Positions 47,368-58,969 of a stretch of DNA of 64,000 bases are shown in pieces. The position numbers and the translations under genes were made by a program. Positions within the stretch are counted from its first letter, which is position 1. Each line of letters starts with the position of its first letter. The stretch is taken from contig CM106586.1 in assembly GCA_048013815.1 (NCBI GenBank), positions 22,196,001-22,260,000 on the forward strand, given 5' to 3'. The notes under the pieces are model-generated. The model searched no databases. It worked only from the letters and a program-made list of their open reading frames with translations, and had not been told where the DNA came from. Source of the stretch: Setoptus koraiensis. Taxonomy: Eukaryota > Arthropoda.

Positions 47368-50300
47368 GCAACAACAGCAACAACAAAGACCAGCAACAGG
47401 TGACATCGCAGCGCCATCAGCTGTTGCAGTCGCAAACAACGACGGCACAACAAAACGGAAGTGGCGGCCATCAAACGGCAACAAGTTATTTGCATAATGG
47501 CGGCTTCAATCACACTTACACCTGTGCCACTGCCTATCACCACCAGTTGCATTCGCTTGCACCGTCGGGCCACCGGCCACCCCTGCAGCAGTATCTTCAG
47601 TTGATGCACCAGCACCAACAGCAGCACCACCACCAGCAGAACCGCAACCACAAGAGTCAGCAACAGTCAGCTTGCACCAAGATTGTGCACCAAGGGTGCG
47701 CCAACCATCACTACCAGCAGCAGCATTTGATGCAGTTGCATCCGACCCCCGCATACGGCCTGCACCAAGCGAGTGCGCAACAGCAGCAGCAGCATATGCA
47801 CCAAATGCAGCTGCACCGGCATCATCATGCTCCCAGTCAGGTGGGCATGCAGCCTGGATGCCAGCAGCAAGCAGTGGTGCAGCTGCAGCATCATCATCAT
47901 GCCCACTTGCACCATCTCGCCAGACCGCTGTCGGCTAGCTACGGCAAGGCTCTGGGTTCGGGTATCACGGCGGCCGCGTATCATCCGGTGCACCCGGCCA
48001 TCGGGCACGCACCGGCCGCCTATCCGGCCGCTGCAATAATGATGCAACCGTCGGCGGCGGCAGCAGCGATGACCGCCGGCAACAAGCAGCGCCCGGCACC
48101 AATTCAAGTCATTTCCGGTCTTGCGCAGCAAGCGCAATATAGCAACAGTGGCAACAACGGCGCCGGCAACAAGAAAACGCGCAACAGCAACAGTCAGCAG
48201 TGTTGCCCGCGGGCCGGCGGCATGCCCGTCGAGGGCGTCAAGTTGGGCCAGGGTCAGCGATACGCTCGCTGTGTGCTGGTGTCGTCGATATTTGATGCGC
48301 CCTGCGCGCCGACGGGCTGTTGCTGCGGCCCGAGCAGCCGCGAAGGGCCAGACGGCAACGGGCCGGACAGGGCGACAGTCAGCAAACAGTCAGCTGAGGG
48401 TGGCAAGTGCAGCCAGCAGACGGGTTGCGGTTGCGGGCACAGCGGCAAAAGAGAGGTGCTCATACCCATCGACGAGCGAGGCCGCTTCTACGTGGTGGCG
48501 GGCGCGGACCAGCGAGCCCCCGCGGACGACAAGCACAACAACGGCAACAGCAACAACAAACCAAACAGTGATAACAGTGATAATGGCAACAAGTGTCCGT
48601 CGGCGCGAATAAGCATCGATTACGTGTATCGTTTGTCGCAACTGATCAATCTGTTGCAGCCCGGCGGCTGCGGCATCCCCAATCCGGCGGCCGCCGATTC
48701 AGCGGATCCGGCCCGGCAATTGAGCGACAATTTGCCCATAATGGTGCATCTGATAATTGGCGTACGCCCACGCACTTACCTGCCCAACATGTTCGGCTTG
48801 GGCAGTCTGATACCGGGCGGCGCGAGTGATTTGTTTGACACAAATCACAAGACAACAACAGCAAATCACAACAGCGACAAACAACAGCTGACCAACTACA
48901 ACAGATTGAGCTACTTCAACAACGAAAACAACGTCGGCGGCCACCAGATCGATTGCCGGTACCACCCGAGCAACCAGCTGGCCGGCAACAGCGGCGGCTA
49001 TGTCATCGCCCGTCAGCAGCCGGCGAGCGGCCAAAATGGGCCCACAACAACGGACAGTCCGCTTGCGGCGGACGCGGCAGCGCCCGGCAACGGCGAGGAG
49101 CCCGTGTGCAAGTGCCCTTTTGTCGCGCACGAGCACAATTACCCGACCGCTGGCACTATCAATGCGACAAGTGGCAAGACGAGTGGTGGCGCCAAAAAGG
49201 GCGCCACCTCTAGTTGCAAACAGCAACAACAGCAGCAGCTCGATTGGCAAGCCGACGGCGAGCGAGTGTCAATGGCGACATTTAGCGCGATATTGCGCCT
49301 CGAGACCATCCAAAGCAAGGATGTCATTCTCGGCTCGAGCATCCGGCCCAAGCCCGTGGTGAGCGGCCTGAGCCATCGCGCCTACAACAGCCAGCAACTA
49401 CAAGATCAGCTTCCGGTCGACAGCGAGCCGCCGCCGCCGCCGGGTAAGTCGACCGGCGACAATTGCGCCGCCGCCGACGGCGACAAAAAGAAGCACAGCA
49501 GCGCCAGCGACCCGAAAAGCAACAAGAAACAGGAACAGGCAAAGAAGCAACCGAAAGATTCGTTTGTCAGACGGAGCCTCATTGGTTTCAGGAGGAAGAC
49601 GCGCGACACTATTCAGGCTCAGCTGAACAATCACGCCAACGACGAAAATTCGTCGCCGTCGTTGGGCCCCGATAACATGTGCAGCAGCAGCAATTGCAAA
49701 ACAATTTCGGCCAATTCCTCGATAAAATCGTCGCTTGAAAATCTGATCAGATTGACCACCGGTCATAATAACAGTTCAACGAGCGGCAACAATTTTGTCG
49801 CTGCGGCGCTTGCAAACAACGACCATTACGTAATTGACGGCCACCCGTCCGTTGTGATGATAGAGATCGATTGCGACAGCGATCAGCTGAAATTTATACG
49901 CACCTTCGTGGAGCCCGGTCTGCCCGCTTCCGTTATACCCGATCTGGTGGTGAAGAAGCTCGACTATTGTCAACGCCAGGCCGACAAGTGGTCTAGTCAA
50001 TTCAAGTTGTCCTACGCCATACTAATCAAAGAGTTTGAATTGTGTCACCGTCAGCTCATGCTGGCCAAGGGAGCCAGCGCGGCCAGCCGTTTGGCTGGCG
50101 CGGCCGCTGCGGCCGGAAGTGGCGCAAGTCGTCCGCAGCGTCTATCTATGAAGGCGTTCGATTGGTCGTCGGCAACGGCAACGGCTGCGGCCAAATCGCT
50201 GCCAAACGCTCACGCTGACGATGCGCCGACCAGCAATTGTTGTGATGACAACAGTGACAACAAAACAACGCAGCAACCAGACAAAGTAAACACAGCAACT

Positions 50301-53300
50301 TCGACAATGGCGCCGGAACCGGAAGTAGCGGAAGCCATTCATGGGCATTCATTGGCAACGAGCAAACAGCAGCAACAGCACGAGACGGACCAAGACAACA
50401 GCTCCACGATGGCCACCAATCAATCGTTGAGCTCGTCGTCGCGCTCATCGTCTGGCGTGTCGTCCAGCAACGACAACCTGTTGCATTTGGCCCCAAACGA
50501 CAGCGACAGCATCACGAGACAGGCAATCCAGCGATCGGCACACGAATCGGCACAGTTGGTGTCGAAGCGAGCGTCGGCGCGCAACAACAGCCGTCAGCAG
50601 CAGCAGCAGCAACAACAGCAGCAACAACAACAACAGCAACAACAGACGGCCTCCATTTCGTCGTCGACAACATACCTGAGCTCGAGCTCGGGCAAATCCT
50701 CGCAATCCTCGAATAACCTGATGATGAAGTCACTCCCTTGCGAGCAAGTGCTGGCACAAACTAGACCGACTTCCGGTGGCACAGATTTGGCGCGTTTTAT
50801 AGCGACTTCCGGTGGCGGCACAGAACGGTCTGTTGGCTTGCGCGGCGCCGAGCTAAACCGGCAAACAACGGCACACAACGACACTGCCAATGGCTCAAAC
50901 AACAGCGCTGGCTCAGCGAACAAATTCATGCGCATAATGTGCAAAATTTGGCCCCCGTTCTCAACCAATCAGCAGTCAGCTCAGCACAGTGAGCCGAGCC
51001 AAGACCAAAGTGACAAGTCGAGCGATTCGGAGCACGTGACAAAAAGCAACGCGCTGCACGCGTCTTCGTCGTCCTTCACCTGTGCCGATGTTCGCGCGCT
51101 GAAGGGGTCCGCTCGGGGCGCCGATAACAGGCAGCACAGGGCACAGAGTGCGGCACAGTTCAACATACATGATATGCTAATATTGAAAAATAGTGTCGAT
51201 AGTGCCGGCTCAAAAGGAAAGGGCTCGCTGGGCGCCTCAGTGGGCAAGCCGGCGCGCAAATGCAAATCAATCCTATTGCCTGTTCCTAACAACGACGACG
51301 ACGACGAAAACAATGACAGTTACCTGTTTGGTGCAGCCGGAGAGGCCGACGATGCAGCCACAACAACAACAACGACAGCCAGCAAAGTTGCGCAACAACA
51401 CAGTTCACAAGAGTCGGCACCAGGTGCCAGTCAACAAGCAGCTGACAGGCAGAGCGCGTTGTTATGTAAGTCAGGTGACTCGGACAATGACAATTCGTTG
51501 ACAGTTTGCGATAACTCTAAATTGTTGCGTAACAGACCGTTGCCGTTGAAGAAGCAGGCCGCTAGACGCGAGCCAACGGATATGGGCAGCTATTTGATGC
51601 GACAAAGTCAGTCGATCGTTATGCGCAACTATAATAATGACAACAACAACAACAACAACAATAATGATAATCGTACCTCGATGATCACCGACGACGAGAA
51701 ACATCGACTTGTCATGGATCAGCTGGAGAACAGATTTGCGCAATTGCAGCATCGCGGCAACACCGTCAACAGCAACAGTAACATGGTCAGAGGCAACAAC
51801 GACACCAACAACAACAACAGCGACGACAGCAACAACAAACGGCGAGCTTTCAGGTTCGACCATGAAAACAGCAAGCGTCAAAATGTCGACGCCAGAGGTC
51901 ACAGCGACGACCAGTGGTCAGATGGGCTGTACGACGACACAAACAATAAACAGCAAGCGCCGAAAGGTAAATGCACCAATAATATAAATAACACTAATAA
52001 ATTGGTGATTAGTAACGCAGAGCAACCCGATAAAAGCAAACACAACAACGATAAACAACAAAAAGTCGATAAAAACAAACAACAACAACAAACAACCAGT
52101 AAACTAATTAAAACCAATCTAACTAATGACGCAACAGCCACTGCATGTATCAAGCTGGCGGCTGTAACGAGCGACCAGCAGCAGCAGCCACAAGTTGTAA
52201 ATAGCCAAGTGACCACGACGGCGCCACCAGCGGCGGCCTTGCCGCCTATAACAACTTTAATGAATTCGAGAAAGATTCATCAGCGTCTATTGGGCCAGCA
52301 TAAGGATAATAATAATTCAATAACGGGCCCGCACCATGACGACGACCAGCTGATGAGTTGTCTAAATGGTGGCGGTGCATTGTTCAAGTGCAATCGCGCT
52401 GATGTTTTTGTTGGTCAACAGCAGCAGCAGCAGCAACAATCGAGCAACCGTCAGAGTAACAGTTCCAGTTGTTTGCTGACCCTGTCCGGCAACAACAAAC
52501 AACAGCAACAGCAACAACAACAACAGGTTGGGTGCAATGACCAACTGGACGACCGTCTCCATGATGACCGCTCGTCCCGTGCCGACGAGCATGATCAATT
52601 GGATGACGACGACGACGACGACGATCACATGACAAACGATCACTATTACGAGAGCCTTGAGAGAGTCAATTTGGCCAGGCGACAGTCCCAGCGAGCGGCC
52701 AACAATGGCTCGCCAATTGACCAATCGGCAGCGGGCCGGCGCGACGTGCACAGACGTGCCCGACAATCGGGCGACAACAACGGCCAGAGCAGGCCGTTTC
52801 GGTCGCTCGATTGCAGCGCCTTCAATCAGCGTTTGGCCAAATTAAACAGCAACAGCAACAACAACAGCAGACAGTTGCGCAATAAAAGATCGTCGTCGCC
52901 CTCTTACTCGTCGTCCACCGATCAATCAAATGAGCGTGATGACGATGACATTTTGGCCAACCAACGTGGCGACAATTTGTTTATGGCCAGCATGTTTGTC
53001 AACGAGGAGGAAGACGACGATGACTTGATTGATGACGGCAGCTTGCAACAGGTGAGATACAACGCTTACAACAATCACGCCGTCTACTACAACAACAACA
53101 ACAACAACAACAACATTGACGGCCACATGATGGCGCGACACAAATTGCGTCATCATTATACAAATCACAGCAATCAGCGGCAAGCGGCCTATGTGACGCG
53201 CAGTCGTCGCTTTGAGGCTTCCACCAGACGACTAATTGATGACGATGAGCTCATTATGATGATGAAACGTAGACAAAGCGCCCACAAACGAGCCAGAAGT

Positions 53301-55571
53301 GACAGAGGTTTGTTTGCGAACGATCGGGCCGCTTCTAGCACAACTATCGGCCACAACAGGCACGCCAGCAACCACAACAACAACAACAACAACAACGACA
53401 ACAGCGCTGGCTCGTCAGATCTAATCAATCGTCAGATTAGTGAGGCCAAATTGGGCGCCCCCGTTGGCCCGGCAACCAAGAGCAGGCCCAATGCCAGATC
53501 GCTGCCCGCTTTTCGGTATTACGCAAACGTTGTCACGGGCAACGAGGGTGACAACGCGTTTGAGTTGTCGCCGTCGTCCTCTACGCTGTCCGTTGCGTCC
53601 TCTGGCCACCACTGGCAACAGCAACAACCGGCCAGACCAGCGCCAAACAATCTGGACAGAATGATGAAGAAAATGATGCTGACAAGCAGCGACCAGCAAA
53701 AGCCCAACAAAAAAATCAACAGGGCAATCATAAGCGACAGAATGGGCAAAAGCAGAGTGAGCCGTAGCAAAATGATGATTTTTGATGTTGGACACCTCGA
53801 CGACGACGACGACGACGACGATGACGACGATCTGCAACTTGCCGGCAGTCTGGATTTGGCCGATCTAGACGACGCAGACATGTACAATGACGACGACGAC
53901 GACGAGCTCGACATGGACGACATAGACGAGGACGATTTGCAATACTCGTTTGATCTGTACAAACAACAACGACAAATGATGCAACTGAACGGCGCAAAAT
54001 GCAACGCAAGGCAATTGCTCGCCGATTACGATCTGCAACGGGCTGCAACCGGATATCCGGCCGTGCAGTCAGCGGGCGAGACCGCGCGACGCCAGCACCA
54101 GCAACATCACCATTATTTCACCAGTGACAATGTCGACGATGGTGTGCCATACTCGTCGAGTAGGCGCACTAATGCGGATGCGGGTGCGGATAATTTGTAT
54201 TATCGTCAGCAAATCCGAATGCGACAGCAGCGCCTCAAGCAGCAGCAGCAGCGCCAGCAACAACAACAACAACTGACCAAGTCGCTATCCTACGAGTGTA
54301 ACTATTTTGACGACCACCAGCCGGCTCTCGAGGCTCAAGAGGCATTGTCGAAACGCAAGTTGTTGGCAAGAATTAAATTATTGGCTAAAAACAAGCAGCA
54401 GCAGCAGCGTCATCTCATGGCCGCCAGCGACAAACTGACCGGCTCAAACAAGCAAATTGCCCATCATTTGCGTCAGCAATTATTGTCCACAACAACAGCC
54501 AGTTGCTACGACGACCATCATGATCTCGGCGACGACAGCGATCGTGACGACCACGACGAAGATGTTGTATTTCCTATCAGGCACAATCACAACCATAAAC
54601 AAACGGCCAACAAGCAAGCCGATCACAAATCAATCAGCGATGCTCATTTAGACAACGAGCACGCCATTGGCCTCGCCGAGCTTGTTGTGTCAGACTCCTC
54701 AACAACAACATCCACCGCCTCACCTGTGCCATCGATCTGCAATGACACCTCATCGTTCCTAATCACTCAACAGCAGCAGCACCAGCAGCACCATAACAGA
54801 TTGGCGAGAGGGTCGCCTAGTCAGCAGCTAAATGGTAACGCCGGCAGTGATAATAATCAGCGCCAAGCTTCTTCGAGGCGAGAATATAAGCACTCTAAAG
54901 ATGATTTTAGCCTGTTTCTAGATAGAAATTTTCTTGTTAAAAAAGACGCAGAGCCGTTTCTGTCGCTGGATATTTGCAACGAGTTCTCCAGTTCGTCCTC
55001 GTCCAAACAACAGCCAGCCGTGAAGCAACAAGCCGCCAACAAGCTGCACAGCAGACCTCTGCTTACGTTGGCATACCAGCCAGACCATCAGCAAATCACA
55101 AATGTCAGGGATAAACTTGTCAATTCTGCCAAGGGCCACGCTTCGTTGGCCTCATCCTCGGCGGGCTCCTCATCTGACCGAACCAATCACCTGATAACTA
55201 CAGCGATAAAGCCACACAAACGATTGGCCAGAATATCCTCTCGAGCTATGTCGCCGTCTGCCGCAAACAATGATCTACTTATGCAAGTGTCCAACCCAAT
55301 GGCGCAACTGTCAGCAAACAAATATAGACTGTCGCATCCGTGCGATCAGAGTAGCGAATCGTTGTGGTCATCATCTTCATTCAACAACAACAACAACAAC
55401 ACCAACAGCAACGGCAAGAGTACTCATCGTGCCACTGTCAACAATAAATCGTCGCACAACAACAACATCAACAACCACTCCTATAAGATAACAACGCTGG
55501 ATATAAATGACCCAATTTCGTCATTGGGTTACGGCGACAGCCATCATCGCCATCACAAGTATCACCAATAA
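46702..55571 (+). CDS. CABIT-domain protein gene, coding exon 2
   Basis: This exon completes codon 511 and encodes residues 512-3466 (whole protein 3,466 aa). CABIT segments continue in order: GWFSIINKD..GYFETVDQVVRA (511-535), ILLRPGQVLRVCGVYED (about 670-686), YARCVLVSS (1030), EVLIPIDERGRFYVV (1096), ARISIDYVYRLSQL (1145) and LPIMVHLIIGVRPRTY (1189). They are separated by long Asn/Gln/His spacers, so a fold of roughly 250 residues is spread over about 1,200. A second globular-looking block lies at about 1555-1640 (MIEIDCDSDQLKFIRTF..KWSSQFKLSYAILIKEFE). The rest is rich in poly-Asn, poly-Gln and poly-Asp, with short conserved-looking islands near the end (DDFSLFLDRNFLVKKDAEPF). CABIT proteins are cytoplasmic adaptors that bind Grb2-type proteins in vertebrates. 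Fly serrano, acting in planar polarity, is a likely relative but is named from memory only. Confidence 0.85.
47286..47386 (+). repeat. Coding AAC array (poly-Asn)
   Basis: An almost pure AAC run with a few AGC codons encodes about 30 asparagines near residues 706-740 of the CABIT protein, between two CABIT segments. Confidence 0.9.
50598..50646 (+). repeat. Coding CAG/CAA array (poly-Gln)
   Basis: A mixed CAG/CAA run encodes about 16-17 glutamines near residue 1812 of the CABIT protein. Confidence 0.9.
53797..53830 (+). repeat. Coding GAC array (poly-Asp)
   Basis: A run of GAC/GAT codons encodes eleven aspartates near residue 2877 of the CABIT protein. A similar shorter run is at 52602-52623. 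Confidence 0.85.
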
Positions 55572-56148
55572 CATTACTAGTTAATGTCAGTTATACCCTA
55601 ATCTCTGCCTACCTTTCAACGCCCGCGATTACAAGACAATTATTATTGATTATTACCTATAGCAATAGTTGGTTATGTTTTTGTTCTTCAACAATTATGC
55701 TGTAATACTTAATGTGTAGATAGCACACTCTCGCGTATACACTATATATACAAACAATGAAAGTTTAGTTTCTTATTCGTCTTTTATGATTAGACAAAAA
55801 ATAAATCTATATATGCCTACTGACAATTGAAAGATGACTCGCTGCTAACCACAACTGACTCCACACGAGCTGAACATGGCTGAGAGCTCAAAGGTGCACT
55901 TCGTGGTAAGACCTTAGCTGCCGGGGCAAGTGTTTTTGTTATATTATGACATATATATCGGGTAGCGTGTGGATATTTATAATTTGTTGTTATGTTTTGT
56001 TTTGTGATGTATGGTCGCTATCAAAAGTATTCGGCCTTTTATTGTGAAATTCTCTCTTGTGGAGTGTTTTTCATCGAATTTGCTTGTAGTCATATCATAT
56101 GTGTATAAAATCGAATGTGTATATATACCTAGAATTATAATAAAAATC
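55572..56148. other. Convergent 3' ends of the CABIT and SLC17 genes
   Basis: AATAAA at 55800-55805 on the plus strand lies 229 bp after the CABIT stop. AATAAA on the minus strand (56038-56043) lies about 106 bp after the transporter stop. Both fit as polyadenylation signals, with the two genes ending about 240 bp apart. No other gene is seen. Confidence 0.6.
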
Positions 56149-58969
56149 TTACTTAAATATCACTTTTGTAATCAACTTGTTCCTATTTTTTTGTTGATTG
56201 TCATCGTTGTCACTCTTGGAGTCTGTCACGTCGGCGCCATTTACACTGTTGCTGTTAACAGAGTTATTATTGGCTATATTTATAGTCATGGAACAACGAG
56301 ATATTGGACGAGTCTTGGGCGTCTTGTCGAAATCTTGACGCCTCACCTCACCAAAAATTAAAAATATCAGTCCACTGCATCCCATAATAGCGCCTGTAGT
56401 GAGCCAGAATGGTGTCCATTGTTCTCTATCACGGGCGGAATGAACAAAAACTCCTACTAGCGATGGCGCAAAAAATCCCGCCGTATTGCCGACGGAATTC
56501 GCAAAGGCAAATATTGTTCCGGCGTAATCCGGCGACAGGTCACCAGGTACCATTATGTCACCCGCATTTGCACACGATCTAAATATAATAGCAGAGAACA
56601 TGAACAATATTATCATGCCTCTATTGTCTCCGCAAATTGGCACGCTGACAAAGCAAAACAATTGCCCAAATGTAGCTGATAATGTGATAGCAGCATTCAA
56701 TTGTTTGTTTTTTGTTCAGAAAATATAAATATAATTGACAATCGATTAATTAATCATCCAGGCTTGTTGTGTTATCTCGACAGCGTGCCACCAAGCAAGT
56801 TGGCATTATTGAACTTGGCAACTTACCTAATGATTGAAACGTCTTCCTGACATGGATCTTCTGCATTCCCCACATGTGTCTCTCAAGAAGATAGGCTCCC
56901 AAGGCACTCATGACAGGCGATGAAATTGCGAAGGCCAATTGAAAGAAACTATTAATCACACCGTTTTGTTCAATGGGAAATCCGAGAGCCGTATTCAAAT
57001 AAGTGGGCAGCTCGTAACACAACACAACATTGCTCCATTCGTTGCCGTACATGCTCAATACAAGCGTCCAAACAGGTACCGATCTAATCAATTTTATCCA
57101 ACTGGCCTCTGGCACCACCCTCCTAACTCGTTCGGGCTTCATGCTGTTGTTATCGAAATCTTTCTTTTTGTTGTTACTATCATTGTTATTGTCGTTAACT
57201 GGCTTGCCGTTGACACAACACTGTTCGTTTGATTGTTTTGTTAGATTAGTTGAAATCAATCTGAGCTCTCTGACATCGTTATCTGTTGCCAAATTATTAT
57301 TGATGTCCTGTCTAGGGTAGTATCTTATCTTATTGTCCAGTTGTTGTTGTTGTTGTGGTTGAAACGAGTCTAAAGCTATATCACCGTGTTGTTGATTCTT
57401 GTAGCTATTTGCACTGTTTTCGTCGTCTATAAGCGTCTCAATGTAGATACGCTCTTTATCACTTATGAACAAACTCTGGCTTGGTTCGCTAGAGCCAAAT
57501 ATGCACCACAATACACTGACCACTAAACAAACCATTCCACTAGTATAGAATACTGATGGCCATCCCAAGGGCGATGTTATTAGGTAACTCGATGCTATGT
57601 AAGTTGATATGGAGCCCATGTTGCTACCAATGAATATAAGTGGCAACAAAATGGAACGTTCCTTTTCAGGTAGCCACCGACAACACAGTACATAGGCGGC
57701 AGGAAAGAAGGCGCTCTGGCACAATCCCATGACAAATCTGAGCATCATCAAAAGATAAATACTGTTCAATTGTGTGGCCATAGGAAATGTTAGACTGACA
57801 ACAGTGGAGCCAATACTGGCGGCCATAATAATCCTGTGTGTGATGCATAATAAATATAAAACATTTTGCTTGGTCGATTGAAACAGAGGCATTCAACTCG
57901 AGCATTATATCAATGTCGCTGGTTTATACCTACCATCGGGCCCCAACAGTTTCGGCTATCCTCGCTCCAGGTATCTGAAACAATATGTAACCATAAAAGA
58001 AGGCGCCTAGTATGTGTCCTTGATCTACCTGATGATTCAATCCACATTATATCGTTTATTTTGTCACTCCATTCAGTTAGATTTGATGCATTTGAGATGA
58101 TATCAGATGAAATCATCGGGTATAGCAGTATCGGGATGAAGTTCGTATCGATTGATTAATATCTGGTATATAATAATAGATAAAAAGTTAAACTTTTTCG
58201 TTTTTTGATATATTACACAACTCATAGTTGTCAACAAGCTAGTTATCTGCGCGCCAAACACGCATCAGCAGGACAAACGCGCCAAATTCAAAGGTCGAAA
58301 ACTTTTTGAGATGGCGGCACTATGTGAGCCGTAGGTCGAGCTAAACTTTTTCGCAATCATTTCACAAAATAAACTCAACGGAACTGTCCCTCCTATTTCA
58401 TTGCGATCGGAACCGGACACCTCCAAGAACACAGTCCAGCATGCGAACATTGAATAGAACCACATCTAAATGAGTGCGCTTACCTGGCTCCATGTGAATT
58501 TTGTCTGGGTGATCAAGGGAACGACTTTGTCTTTGATCGCCGGAAAGATGGACCGCATGGGCACTCTTGTTTGATTTAAGGATAATGCAAGAGCTTTCAT
58601 TGTTCGATTGGGCTCAAATTCATTTCCTTGATATCGTACGCTAACGGCATCTGGCGTTGTTGGCGCGCTAGTTGTTTGCGTCAGATCGCTGTCGACACCA
58701 CCAGCTTGTTTATGTGATATTTTGTGATTGTCATCGTAAACAGATTCATCTACCATGGCTATGATCGCAATACTACATGATTGTTTATGTGGACAAGTGA
58801 TTTTGGCATTTGTAATAACACTGGCAAGGCTAATCATTGATTTTGTTTTTCACGTTGTGTTACATCATCGCCACAAAACTCACCTAAGATTCACACGACT
58901 AACGTAAACAGCAAAGGCACATAGTGTCGTAATGGCAGCTATGACAAAACGCATATATTGTACGTGCAT
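56149..58969 (-). CDS. SLC17-family (sialin/phosphate-type) transporter, 667 aa, five exons
   Basis: Exons on the minus strand are 58884-58969, 58484-58772, 57934-58028, 56827-57833 and 56149-56675. All introns (111, 455, 100 and 151 bp) are GT-AG, and the joined frame has no internal stop. The product is a 12-helix major-facilitator anion transporter. Visible family marks are TM1 [24 protein letters not shown], a glycosylated loop (NRT, NQT), the motif [32 protein letters not shown] (residues 126-157, shared SLC17 signature), [14 protein letters not shown] in TM4, and [21 protein letters not shown] near the end. It is longer than typical 470-500-residue members, because of about 60 extra residues in loop 1 and a long Gln/Asn-rich central loop. 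The start ATG at 58969 follows an in-frame stop. Substrate unknown. The TM4 glutamate used for proton coupling in sialin is Gln196 here. Confidence 0.88.

Noticed and set aside
53045-53056. CAGGTGAG inside exon 2 as a possible internal 5' splice site
   Set aside because: The frame continues open for more than 2 kb and no partner acceptor stands out. The same octamer is common throughout the window.
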